From Zavarzinella sp. (GTDB taxonomy: Bacteria > Planctomycetota > Planctomycetia > Gemmatales > Gemmataceae): a stretch of 64,000 bases of DNA. Of the stretch, positions 17,641-26,525 are shown one piece after another. The notes below the pieces were generated by a model. It was not told the origin of the DNA. It was given only the letters and a program-made list of their open reading frames with translations, and made no database searches. The translations under genes were made by a program, and so were the position numbers. The stretch lies in contig JAWKTI010000001.1 in assembly GCA_041399155.1 (NCBI GenBank), positions 1,426,001 to 1,490,000 of the forward strand, in the 5' to 3' direction. Position 1 is the stretch's first letter; every line of letters starts with the position of its first letter.

Positions 17641-19524
17641 TTAATCGTTTGCACGCTGGAATTCTATTGCTCGACTGCCTAAACGCGACCCAAATCTCAA
17701 TTTCTGTGCAGTGGTTAGCTCCCTGGTGTACCTTCGTCGAACTGCTTCCAGCCAGCGAATACTACGATCGCGATAATCGGTTACCACTCGCACTAATACC
17801 GGTCCAGGATATTCCAACGCTGCTTTGATGCCAGAACTTAACTTCGAAGTATGGTCGATTTCCAGATATCCCAAACCAAATGCCTTTGCCATTTCGGGGT
17901 AATTCATGCGAGCCAGAATCGTCGCAGTGGTGCGTAAATAAGCAGCTTTCTGCAACATTTGCATGTAGTGGTAAGCCTGATCGTCGAGAATGAAGAACTT
18001 CACTGGTAGATTTTCCCGAGCTGCGGTGGTCATTTCCATCGCAGACATCAGCATGCACCCATCGCCAGTGATCGTGACTACTGGCCGGTGTGGGTGTACT
18101 CGCTGGGCACCAATAGCCGCAGGAATCGACCACCCCATCGCCTGATTGTCCGTGGGATTAAAATAAGTCCGTGGCTGCACCACCTGAAATGCTTCTGCGG
18201 CGAGATGTTCTGTGACTGTGACATCAACGAATGTCAAACCATCATCAGGCAGTTCTTCCCGTAGTTGCAAGACGAATGCCATGGGATCACAGCCACATTT
18301 CGTGTGTAGTTCTGCGTATTTTTTGCGATCATCCATTCGACAAGTGCGAATCTTTTTCAGTAATTTTTCATCTGTTTCCCGCTGCAGGATGGGAGCAAAT
18401 TCTAATAATTTACTCATAAACAGACCCGCATCAGCATGCACACAGACATCTGTCTGTAAAACTTTGCCTAGATTCGCTGCATTGGCATCCACATGGATGG
18501 CGTGTTTCATTTTGGGCTGGTTATAAAACCCTGTTGAAACTTCGCTGTAACGAACACCAATCGCCAGCACCAGATCTACCCCACCATGCATTTCAAGCAT
18601 TCCTGGAGTAAATATTTTTTCGGCACAGTGGGTAGCGTGGGAACCATATCCCCAGCCAACGGAAAATGGATGACGATCAGAAATCACCCCTTTGCCCGAA
18701 ACACTGGTAGCCACTGGGGCCTGAAGGACCTCGGCTAGTTTGCCGAGTAGTTCTGAATAATCCTGACAGCCCTGGCCAGCATAGATGCCCACCCGAAGGT
18801 CCTGTTTGGACAAAAGGGCTAGTGCTTCCTGGAAAGTTTTTTCATCAAATGGTAATGGCGCTGGTTCCAGCGGTGGGGAATCGAACTCTGCTGTTTCTAC
18901 CAACATGGTAAATGGGATTACAACGGCAACAGGGCCAGGTTCACCTTCCATTGCCAGTCGAAACGCATGCCGGACACCATTGGCTATTTGCGAAACGTCT
19001 TCAACGTGGTAAACACCTTTCGTGACAGGTTTCAATAAGGCAACCTGGTCGAGGCAGTGTACCTGAAATGGTCGAAACTCTTTCCCCTGTGCTATATCCC
19101 CCACAATGCAGACCAGTGGGACAGAATCGATCAGAGCTTCGCCGATACCACTTAATGAATTCGTAACACCAGGCCCAGGAACCACGCAAAGAACACCCGG
19201 TTTACCTTTGCTGCGTGCGTAGCCATCAGCCATGCAGGATGCTGAAAATTCATGTGTACAAAGGAGATAAGGTAATCCTTTGGTTTTCATTGCATCCCAC
19301 AGTTCATTTTCCTGTGCACCAGGAATGCCGTAGACGCATTCGCACCCTTCCTGAATCAGAGATTCCACCACCGCCATTGCGCCGGACATCTTGCCCTTCA
19401 CTGACCCGTTCGAAGATTTCATTCCCAGCGCCTGCACAGGAGAGGCGCTTTGGGTCATGGTCGCCAATGTACCGATTACTGCTGCAGTTTGGAGGACTTC
19501 TCGGCGCGAAGGACTGACGGTCAT
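17641..19524 (-). CDS. Thiamine diphosphate-dependent acetolactate synthase-like enzyme with Tat signal
   Basis: The 627-residue protein has the three-domain layout of the pyruvate oxidase/acetolactate synthase family. The PYR domain starts at MAVVESLIQEGCECVYGIPG with the activating Glu in CTHEFSASCMADGYAR. The central domain follows, and the PP domain has the diphosphate-binding GDGCMLMSAMEMTTA. The N-terminus carries a twin-arginine signal (SRREVLQTAAVIGTLATM, Arg7-Arg8). Export of a folded, cofactor-bearing enzyme fits the Tat route. The natural reaction is not evident: acetolactate synthase, oxalyl-CoA decarboxylase-like and sulfoacetaldehyde-type members share these motifs. No small regulatory subunit gene is nearby. 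The M20 hydrolase follows after 12 bases. Confidence 0.85.
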   Translation of the reverse strand: MTVSPSRREVLQTAAVIGTLATMTQSASPVQALGMKSSNGSVKGKMSGAMAVVESLIQEGCECVYGIPGAQENELWDAMKTKGLPYLLCTHEFSASCMADGYARSKGKPGVLCVVPGPGVTNSLSGIGEALIDSVPLVCIVGDIAQGKEFRPFQVHCLDQVALLKPVTKGVYHVEDVSQIANGVRHAFRLAMEGEPGPVAVVIPFTMLVETAEFDSPPLEPAPLPFDEKTFQEALALLSKQDLRVGIYAGQGCQDYSELLGKLAEVLQAPVATSVSGKGVISDRHPFSVGWGYGSHATHCAEKIFTPGMLEMHGGVDLVLAIGVRYSEVSTGFYNQPKMKHAIHVDANAANLGKVLQTDVCVHADAGLFMSKLLEFAPILQRETDEKLLKKIRTCRMDDRKKYAELHTKCGCDPMAFVLQLREELPDDGLTFVDVTVTEHLAAEAFQVVQPRTYFNPTDNQAMGWSIPAAIGAQRVHPHRPVVTITGDGCMLMSAMEMTTAARENLPVKFFILDDQAYHYMQMLQKAAYLRTTATILARMNYPEMAKAFGLGYLEIDHTSKLSSGIKAALEYPGPVLVRVVTDYRDRSIRWLEAVRRRYTRELTTAQKLRFGSRLGSRAIEFQRAND

Positions 19525-19648
19525 ACAGATATCTCTTCATCAGCTAATTGGATAATCCGTATTACTATCGGCAAAGTTGGAGCAATTGTTGCAATCGGAA
19601 TTAGGAAGAATACCAAATGAGATTTCTTTCATATTTAAACCAGGGTGT

Positions 19649-19682
19649 TTGGGTAAGAATTTAATTCTTTTTCATTACCCAA
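19649..19682. promoter_or_regulatory. 8-bp inverted repeat between divergent genes
   Basis: TTGGGTAA (19649-19656) and TTACCCAA (19675-19682) are perfect complements around an 18-base loop that itself contains the small palindrome GAATTTAATTC. The repeat lies between the divergent thiamine-enzyme and nrnA genes. It could be an operator for one or both. The T-rich loop is not followed by a T-run, so it is a poor terminator. A possible -10 element for nrnA, TATAAT, is at 19741-19746. Confidence 0.35.
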
Positions 19683-19777
19683 CTCAACTCAATTCATCAG
19701 TGAAACGACGACTGTCTCATTGAATTGGGCGGAAATCGACTATAATTGCCGTATTACCGCTGGATGGACATATTGTT

Positions 19778-20758
19778 GTGAATTGGTCTCCGCTACAAAC
19801 TTTTATCGAAAAATATGATCGATTCTTGCTGATGACCCATGTGCGGCCCGATGCGGACGCGTTGGGATCCCAGCAGGCATTCGCCGGTATTCTCAGAACG
19901 CTGGGAAAATCGGTCAGAGTTTTCATCGCCAGCAATTTGTACCCGCGGTATCAGTTTTTTGACCGCCCCCACTCTCCAATCGAACGATTCAACGTTGAAG
20001 ATCCCACATTGAAGGATATTCAAGCGATTGTGATTCTGGATACGGGCACTTATAACCAACTCGGTGATTTTGGTGATTTTCTAAAAAATTCCGACTTGCC
20101 CCGTGCGGTCATTGATCACCATCGCACACAGGATGGATTCGGTGGTGTGTTGATGCAGGATACGAACTCTGAAGCCGCTGGAAGAATGGTGTATGATTTT
20201 GCACAACACCTCAAAATTCAGCCCACAGTAGAAATTGCCAGCGATTTGTTCGCTGCCATTGCCACCGATACGGGGTGGTTTCGGCACAGTTCCACAAAAG
20301 TTTCTACTTACGAAGCTGCTGCCCATCTCGTGAAATGTGGTGCCAACCCCACGAAACTGTACCAATTACTTTACGAGAACAATAGTTTTGGCCGTTTTCG
20401 TTTGACTGGAGTGGCTCTCAGCAGGATTTCGATGGAATTTGCTGGGAAAGTTGCTTCCACAGAAATCTATTTGAACGATTACATGGAATGCCAGGCTACT
20501 CCTGCAGACACGGAAGATCTGATTAATTACCCACGCTCGATCATGGGTGTGGAACTGGCAATGATTTTCATCGAACAGCCAACCGGAGGCACCAAAGTCA
20601 GCTTTCGCAGTAGTGAATCCGTTGACGTAAGTCTCTTGGCTGAAAGGTTTTCAGGCGGTGGCCATCGCATGGCTGCTGGTGCAATGATCCACACGGATTT
20701 ACCGCACGCAAAACAACTGGTGATGAAAGCGGTTGAGGAACTGCTGCCAAAAATATGA
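19778..20758 (+). CDS. nrnA: DHH/DHHA1 phosphoesterase, NrnA-like nanoRNase/pAp phosphatase
   Basis: NrnA-type enzymes degrade 2-5 nt RNAs and pAp (3'-phosphoadenosine 5'-phosphate). The 326-residue protein starts with GTG (MNWSPLQTFI). Catalytic motifs are in order: MTHVRPDADALGSQ, VILDTG, VIDHHRTQ (DHH) and AAIATDTGWFRHS. The DHHA1 domain ends with FSGGGHRMAAGAMI, the glycine-rich RNA-binding loop. All manganese ligands appear present. It is followed by the CxxCH membrane protein gene 23 bases later, so the two and the VOC gene may form an operon. Confidence 0.93.
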   Translation: MNWSPLQTFIEKYDRFLLMTHVRPDADALGSQQAFAGILRTLGKSVRVFIASNLYPRYQFFDRPHSPIERFNVEDPTLKDIQAIVILDTGTYNQLGDFGDFLKNSDLPRAVIDHHRTQDGFGGVLMQDTNSEAAGRMVYDFAQHLKIQPTVEIASDLFAAIATDTGWFRHSSTKVSTYEAAAHLVKCGANPTKLYQLLYENNSFGRFRLTGVALSRISMEFAGKVASTEIYLNDYMECQATPADTEDLINYPRSIMGVELAMIFIEQPTGGTKVSFRSSESVDVSLLAERFSGGGHRMAAGAMIHTDLPHAKQLVMKAVEELLPKI

Positions 20759-20781
20759 GTAATTCTTAATGGGTGGGCCAG

Positions 20782-21954
20782 ATGACAAATGATAGCCAAG
20801 CCGAGTGGGGTTTAAAACAGCTTCCTTTGCCAGTGAAGCTGGTTCTCACGGTATTTTTACTTTCTGTGGGGCTGGGGTATTTTTGGGGCATGGCGCAGAT
20901 CCACTTTAAACATGCCGAGCCAGGTCAGCCGATGCCAGGCGTCAAAGAGCTGGTAGCGCATTTTTCCGGAGTTCCATGGCCCACCGTTCCAAAACCAGAA
21001 GCACCTGCGGCCAAACCTGCAGAAGAAGTAAAGCTGGATAAAGATGCGAAACCAGCTGGTGAAATGGTGATGGCGGTTAAAATTCGTTCATTAATTAATG
21101 AACGTTGTGCATGGTGCCACTCCCCGGATGGTGAGAAAGACGATGCACCAATGCACAATTGGGAAGCTCTAGCAGAATATTTGAAAAAAGAAAGCTCCCA
21201 CCCGGTCAACAAAATGCACAGTGCCGTTTCAGGGCCGGGTGTGAAATGGTCCGCTAAGGATATGGCACGTGCGTTTACTGACCAAGCACTGGATTGGGAC
21301 GATATCAAAGGTGATCCCAAAGCAGTTGAAGGTCGAAAGCTTGAAAAACTGGCGATGCTGGAATGGTTGGAAACTGGTTCGGACAAAGAATCTTACGACA
21401 AAGATTCTTACGTGTTATCTAATGAGAAAGCCTTCACAGGTTTAACGAAGACATTTGCCACGGAAGCACCAAAACCTGCTGGCGATCAACCAAAAAAAGC
21501 AGTAGCAAATGTGAAAGACCCTTGGAAAGAAGCAAAACAGAAGCAATTGTCCGTGGAATCACTGACACAATCCACCCACGCGCACTTGTTGAGTTTTTCT
21601 GTGTTGTGGGCGTTCAGTGGGCTCATTTTCGCATTCACCAGCTATTCGAAAAGCTTGCGGTGCCTTATCGCACCCACGGTACTTGTGGCACAAGTTGCAG
21701 ATATTGCCTGCTGGTGGCTGGCACGTCTGGAGGGAGTGGGGCCTTATTTTGCGATGGCAATTATGGTTACCGGAGGCATCGTAGGCCTTGGACTTAGCCT
21801 GCAGATTGTGCTGAGCCTGTTGAACATGTACGATGGCCGCGGGAAATTGGTCATTGTGGTATTAATGATCGGAGGATTGCTAACTTTTGGAGTGGTTGGC
21901 TTGAAGGTAGTGAAACCGCAATTGGATAGCGAAAAAGAGCTACTGCAGCAATGA
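20782..21954 (+). CDS. Membrane protein with one cytochrome c-type CxxCH motif
   Basis: From the ATG at 20782 the protein has 390 residues; a GTG nine bases upstream is possible. One membrane segment spans about residues 18-36, followed by a Pro/Ala/Lys-rich extracytoplasmic linker. A heme-binding-like motif NERCAWCHSPDG (Cys109, Cys112, His113) follows, then a helical domain to about residue 260. Four membrane segments lie near residues 275-380. Context around CxxCH resembles planctomycete cytochrome domains, but there is no obvious distal Met ligand, so covalent heme is plausible rather than shown. A redox or sensing role at the membrane is inferred. Its stop overlaps the next start (ATGA). 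Confidence 0.75.
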   Translation: MTNDSQAEWGLKQLPLPVKLVLTVFLLSVGLGYFWGMAQIHFKHAEPGQPMPGVKELVAHFSGVPWPTVPKPEAPAAKPAEEVKLDKDAKPAGEMVMAVKIRSLINERCAWCHSPDGEKDDAPMHNWEALAEYLKKESSHPVNKMHSAVSGPGVKWSAKDMARAFTDQALDWDDIKGDPKAVEGRKLEKLAMLEWLETGSDKESYDKDSYVLSNEKAFTGLTKTFATEAPKPAGDQPKKAVANVKDPWKEAKQKQLSVESLTQSTHAHLLSFSVLWAFSGLIFAFTSYSKSLRCLIAPTVLVAQVADIACWWLARLEGVGPYFAMAIMVTGGIVGLGLSLQIVLSLLNMYDGRGKLVIVVLMIGGLLTFGVVGLKVVKPQLDSEKELLQQ

Positions 21955-22325
21955 TGCAGCAAACCGATAACTCGACAGGTTTTTACATGTTGGAACTGAC
22001 AGTGCGGCAACTGGACCATGTTTTAGACTGGTTTCAACAGATTCTTGGTCAGGTGCTGGATGTCAAGTTGCTCCTGTTGGATCGGGTTGGAAATTTTGCA
22101 CTCTTAGAACTCCCTGGAGTGAAATTAGCGTTGAAAGCCAATAGCACTGCTCTTTCAGGTGGTGCGAATCTTGTATTTCAAGTTCAGGATCTCTTACTGC
22201 TGAAAACAAGTTTGGAAAATCTTCTGCAATTCCAGCTGGTTGTCAAAAAGAGCCATGAAGGTTACCAGAGTATCTCCATTTCATCCCCAGAGGAGCACAG
22301 CTGCACCTTCTTTGCCTGGAACTGA
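21951..22325 (+). CDS. Glyoxalase/VOC superfamily protein
   Basis: The 124-residue protein has the beta-alpha-beta-beta-beta pattern of the vicinal oxygen chelate fold: LELTVRQLDHVLDWFQQILG, a strand pair FALLELPGVKLALK, and NLVFQVQDLLLLKTSLENL. The usual metal-binding His/Glu residues are not clear, and only one betaalphabetabetabeta set plus part of a second is present. It may be a dimeric binding protein and not an enzyme. Its ATG overlaps the upstream stop, so it is translationally coupled to the CxxCH membrane protein. It converges on the large kinase gene with a 25-base gap. Confidence 0.7.
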   Translation: MMQQTDNSTGFYMLELTVRQLDHVLDWFQQILGQVLDVKLLLLDRVGNFALLELPGVKLALKANSTALSGGANLVFQVQDLLLLKTSLENLLQFQLVVKKSHEGYQSISISSPEEHSCTFFAWN

Positions 22326-22350
22326 AGAATTACAAAGTGTAGATATCTTT

Positions 22351-25300
22351 TTATTCTTCGGGGTATGGCATCGGAATGGAGCGTTGCTGCCCCAGAGATT
22401 CGAACATTTCTGTACTGAGGTTTGCACTAACAGATTTGATCAGAAAATCAGTGGGTCGTGCTGCAAGAAATGCTGCCACACGACTAGATTCAGGCGGCGC
22501 AGTATTAAATTCAATTCCGATAAATGGACTGTAATCCAGTTTAACGAGTTTTTCAAAATCAGTCGCTGCATAAACCAACGGAGTTCCAAGATCAGAACTT
22601 CTGGGTATCAATTCCAGTACAGGGTAATCAGATACTGGATAACCCAAGTAACTTTTTTCCAAATTTAATTGCAGCCCTTCCTTGAGCGTTTCAAGAGAAT
22701 TGAATTTCTCAGCACTAATCAGCGGTTGTGTACCATTTCTTGCTGGCAGAAAGATCGAGTCTTCAAGGTTGGTTTCCGTCTTAACGAGCCCAGGCATCAT
22801 TGCGTTCATATTCGTTGCGGCACCCGCACGTAACCTCAAAAGCGAACTTGCAAGACAAGCAGTCACATTTTTCATGCGAATTGTGCCTTTCCCCTGGGTT
22901 GTTTCGGATAATGGGTCAATTTCAATCACATTGTTGGAAAGTACCAATAAAGCATTGTTGACAGACAAATCAAAGGGGCGACTGCCAAGGACATGTAACA
23001 GTCGGCCATCGCCACGAACAAACAGATTCTCGAATTGGATTTTCGGCAGAAAATCGGTTCGGGCCACTGGAACGGGCTCTACAATCATCTCATGTCGGGG
23101 ATTGCCCAGTGTAACAACACTATGTTGGGTGCCTTCTTCAAAAGAAATAAGACAATCTCGGATAACAACTTGCCCGCCACCTGGAAGATAAGCGATTGTC
23201 GGCGGACGATCAGTCGGCATTCGAAAATGGAGATTTTCCAAGGTCAGTTTGCCACCGTATACTTTAAACATACCAGATACTTTTTTAAGCCCCATCAGAG
23301 CAGGGATCAAAATAGGTCGGGAACCAGAATCTGCACGAATTGTTAAATCTGTTTCAGGTAAATCAAACTCGCAATAATCCATTTCTAATGGACCATTGTG
23401 CCGAATGAGCAGCGTATCTCCTGGTTTCACCGCAGCAAGGGCCATTTTTAGAGAAGCGTAGGTATTCGGTGGCCACGATTCGCTACTTCCTTCGAGCAAA
23501 GGTTGCCAAATTTTAACTGTTGTGGGCAACGTGGCACTTTCTATTGTTGGCAAAGGCAAATCATAGAACTTGTCCTTTACGAAGAATCTGCTCCCCAGCA
23601 ATTCCTGATTGATGTTGGATTTTACCCTGATGGCTGCAAGTCGAAGATTTGGCATGAATGCTGTTTTGCCTGCAAGTGGTGCTGCAAGCAACTGGCTGAA
23701 CGGATCACGTTCTACCCAGGGTGAAGGGATCGTACTTTCTACATCCACAATAGGATAGCTGCCCAAACATTCTCGGAACGAGTATACGGCATCCTGATAT
23801 TTAAATGCCTGGATGTTGCGATAGCCATTTGGGAGGCTTTCATTTTTACTGTTCAGCATCGCGTTGTAACGTGTGGCAGGCGCCAACTTTCCCAGTTGAT
23901 GGATCAGAACCGGGTACGCACCATCAGGGCCGAAACGATCCTGACCGATAAATAAACACTTTCCAGCGACAATTTCACAAGGTGTTTCGTTGCCAAGTTC
24001 TACTAAAGTACCCTGTGTAAACATCAGGCTGCAGTTTTGCATACGCAACTGGGACAGTTTGCTGATGTCTTTGCTCCATTGAAAAATATTTGTTGCTGGG
24101 GCGAACGTACAATCACTTACACGAGCATCCACAGGCAATTGAAATTCAAGCCAGGTGTGACCTGGGCCAAAATAACAGCGATTCAAACTAATCAGCGGTG
24201 TATTCGAACCTGTCACTTGAAATGCGGCAGTAGTGGGGCTGATTCGTTTATCAATAAACTGACATTCTTCAAAACTCAGTCGATCAAGCTGGTTGAAACT
24301 AATTGTAGGATGGTTGTCGCCAGTAAGTTCAAAGATCACACCACGCCAGAATACACTGGAAAGGATGTCTCCAGCACTTTTTAATGTAAAACTTCCTCCG
24401 TTGGATGAATTTGCCACAGCATGAATCCGAATGAGCGGTGAATTGACCCCTTCAATTCGTAAAGAGTTTTCCGGCAGTGCGATCTCCGGAAGTTGTTCTG
24501 CAGAAATCTCGTAGCGGTCTGCTGTCAGACGTATATCGGTGACACCTGCTTTGATCAAAGCAAGCATTTCCTGAATCGTAGTCGCGTTGGTACCTACTGC
24601 CGGTGGTGATGGCTGCACGGGATCCTGAGAACGGTTTATTTGACCATCGTTCGGATTTTGAACAATTCCTTTCTCATAAACTGGCCAACTATTGTCCTGC
24701 GTTATCTTTTGCTCATCTTGTCTTGCCAGGTAGCTGAACCCTGCAAAAAGCCCACCCACCAGAAGTGTCACTGCAACGTACCACCACATGGAGATTTCTG
24801 GTGCAGGCGGCAGGGGACCTTCGATACGTGGAAAATTTACCTGGGAGTCTGTGCTGGGCTGGATACCCAGTTTTCTAGCCACGACACTCAGATGCTGAAT
24901 GAGATGTTCCACATGCTGGTAACGCTGCAGGGGGTCTTTGGCCATCATCCTGCCAAGAATTGCTGCAAGATCGTCTGGAATTTCAGGAGTAAATGCTCGC
25001 GGATCAGTAGGTGGTAGCGTACGGTGGGCTTCCAATTTTTTGGCAGGGGTTCCATCTGGAACAGGCGAAAAACCAGTTAACAGATGGTAAAAAGTGCAGC
25101 CAAGACTGTAGATATCACTTCGAATATCTGCAAGTCTCGGTTCCATGGCCTGTTCTGGTGAAATGTAATCGAATGTTCCCAGTGCAGTGTTCGTGTGAGT
25201 CAAGTGGGCATTTGCACGGTTATCCAGGTTACGGGCCAAGCCCATATCGACAATTTTCGCCGTACCATCTGGTGTGACGATAATGTTGGATGGCTTGATA

Positions 25301-25899
25301 TCGCGGTGTATGACACCACGTGCTGATGCATGCTTCAGCCCAGTAGCAACTTGAAGCATGTAGGAAACACACTGATGGATAGGAACCTTTCCCCCACCTG
25401 TTTCCATAATTTCCCGCAGATTAAACCCTTCTACAAACTCGAACGCAATAAAGTGCGTTCCCTGATCTTCACCGCAGAAAAATACACGGGCGACATTTTC
25501 GTGGTCCAGTTTCGCCGCAGCTCTGGCTTCCTGACGAAAACGCTCAATCTGATCCTCATCCGTGCCAGGTGGGAGGATTTTCAGTGCAACAATCCGGCTG
25601 AGTGACAGGTCAGTAGCTTTGAAGACTGCAGCCATCCCACCCGCACCGATTGGCTCAATAATTTCAAAGTGGGCCAGATGCCGTGAAATCTGGTGATACT
25701 GTTTTGCTGGTACATGCTTCGAAAGGTTGTTCTTCCGAATGACCGTAGGTGGTTCGTTTGATGGTTGGTCCTGATCCAATTTTTCACTGGTTGGGACAGG
25801 ATCATTCGATACTGGTTCGTGATCATCACTTGCGGGATGTTCGTGAACAGTCGATTTCACCACAGAAACATCCCCCGGAAATGTGTGCCGAACCGCCAA
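22351..25899 (-). CDS. Transmembrane Hanks-type Ser/Thr protein kinase with beta-helix extracellular region
   Basis: The 1182-residue protein appears to start with TTG at 25899; no ATG is close. After an acidic, Pro-rich head the kinase domain spans about residues 78-340: glycine loop IGAGGMAAVF, ATP-binding Lys107 (VALKIL), catalytic HRDIKPSN (Asp200), DMGLA in place of DFG (Asp218), and SPEQ. One membrane segment covers about 371-391 (MWWYVAVTLLVGGLFAGFSY). The remaining ~790 residues contain many short strands and 'FRDCLISF', 'LSFEECQFID', 'ARVSDCTFAP' phrases typical of right-handed beta-helix (pectate-lyase-like) repeats. Such domains bind polysaccharide, so a cell-envelope sensor kinase is plausible. 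It lies downstream of the PilZ and interrupted small genes on the same strand. Confidence 0.9.
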   Translation of the reverse strand: MAVRHTFPGDVSVVKSTVHEHPASDDHEPVSNDPVPTSEKLDQDQPSNEPPTVIRKNNLSKHVPAKQYHQISRHLAHFEIIEPIGAGGMAAVFKATDLSLSRIVALKILPPGTDEDQIERFRQEARAAAKLDHENVARVFFCGEDQGTHFIAFEFVEGFNLREIMETGGGKVPIHQCVSYMLQVATGLKHASARGVIHRDIKPSNIIVTPDGTAKIVDMGLARNLDNRANAHLTHTNTALGTFDYISPEQAMEPRLADIRSDIYSLGCTFYHLLTGFSPVPDGTPAKKLEAHRTLPPTDPRAFTPEIPDDLAAILGRMMAKDPLQRYQHVEHLIQHLSVVARKLGIQPSTDSQVNFPRIEGPLPPAPEISMWWYVAVTLLVGGLFAGFSYLARQDEQKITQDNSWPVYEKGIVQNPNDGQINRSQDPVQPSPPAVGTNATTIQEMLALIKAGVTDIRLTADRYEISAEQLPEIALPENSLRIEGVNSPLIRIHAVANSSNGGSFTLKSAGDILSSVFWRGVIFELTGDNHPTISFNQLDRLSFEECQFIDKRISPTTAAFQVTGSNTPLISLNRCYFGPGHTWLEFQLPVDARVSDCTFAPATNIFQWSKDISKLSQLRMQNCSLMFTQGTLVELGNETPCEIVAGKCLFIGQDRFGPDGAYPVLIHQLGKLAPATRYNAMLNSKNESLPNGYRNIQAFKYQDAVYSFRECLGSYPIVDVESTIPSPWVERDPFSQLLAAPLAGKTAFMPNLRLAAIRVKSNINQELLGSRFFVKDKFYDLPLPTIESATLPTTVKIWQPLLEGSSESWPPNTYASLKMALAAVKPGDTLLIRHNGPLEMDYCEFDLPETDLTIRADSGSRPILIPALMGLKKVSGMFKVYGGKLTLENLHFRMPTDRPPTIAYLPGGGQVVIRDCLISFEEGTQHSVVTLGNPRHEMIVEPVPVARTDFLPKIQFENLFVRGDGRLLHVLGSRPFDLSVNNALLVLSNNVIEIDPLSETTQGKGTIRMKNVTACLASSLLRLRAGAATNMNAMMPGLVKTETNLEDSIFLPARNGTQPLISAEKFNSLETLKEGLQLNLEKSYLGYPVSDYPVLELIPRSSDLGTPLVYAATDFEKLVKLDYSPFIGIEFNTAPPESSRVAAFLAARPTDFLIKSVSANLSTEMFESLGQQRSIPMPYPEE

Positions 25900-25971
25900 C
25901 AGAATGGTGGAGTAAACTCCATGTAGTATTATTCTAAACTACGCAGGGAAATTCTGTCAATTTGATTTCAT

Positions 25972-26439
25972 TCATTCTGTGGGAATATTCTTCAGAAAGT
26001 CACTGAAGGCGGCAGCTTTGGTGATTCCGATTCCAGTGATCGTTTTGCCTTGTATTCTACCAAGGCACAGATATCGATCACCTAACTGTTCAATCTGGTA
26101 TGGCACATTTGGCTCAACAAAAATATTTGTCTTCGGTGCCACCTGATTTGCCGAAGGTATTCCCAATTCATCAGGGGTGGGCAGATGCACCGTTTGAATT
26201 CCGGTTCTACCAGTCTCATAAACCGGTTTTGTTATCGTTTTCACTGGCACTGGTTGTACTACAGGCCGTAACTCCGGAATACGCGGTTTCGGTACGTACA
26301 CTGGAGTATTTCGATTCATAGGGATTGGTGAACCACCAATCGGTTCCGGACATGGAACACCAGGTGCTCACCCGGCACCTGCACGGCCTGGAATTTCAAG
26401 CCATGCAGTAAAAATAATAAGAAAATACCAAAAGCGCAT
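25972..26439 (-). pseudogene. Small secreted protein interrupted by an in-frame TGA
   Basis: An ATG at 26439 with an AAGGA ribosome site begins a signal peptide (MRFWYFLIIFTAWLEIPGRAGAG). Codon 24 is TGA (26368-26370). The same frame then stays open for 132 codons to 25972 (APGVPCPEPIGGSPIP, then MNRNTPVYVPKPRIPE). The mature part is Pro/Val-rich, with a folded-looking C-terminal segment (RYLCLGRIQGKTITGIGITKAAAFSDFL). A single G-to-T change of a GGA codon would explain the stop. The alternative is translation of a 115-residue leaderless protein from the ATG at 26319. The TGA lies in the loop of a perfect 7-bp hairpin (CAGGTGC/GCACCTG). Function unknown. Confidence 0.6.
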
Positions 26440-26525
26440 GGCATCCTTGCCTTGTGTGAACCCACATCCTTGTGGGAGGTGCAGCCAATACCATGAATTT
26501 TCACAAGAACAAGGCCGGTTTCGAA

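Noticed and set aside
26360..26380. Selenocysteine insertion at the in-frame TGA
   Set aside because: A bacterial SECIS lies just downstream of the UGA in a stem with a defined loop; here the UGA is in the loop itself and the original residue was probably Gly.
26316..26504. Minus-strand 62-codon frame upstream of the interrupted small gene
   Set aside because: Its start region has no ribosome site, whereas the overlapping frame from 26439 has an AAGGA and a typical signal peptide.
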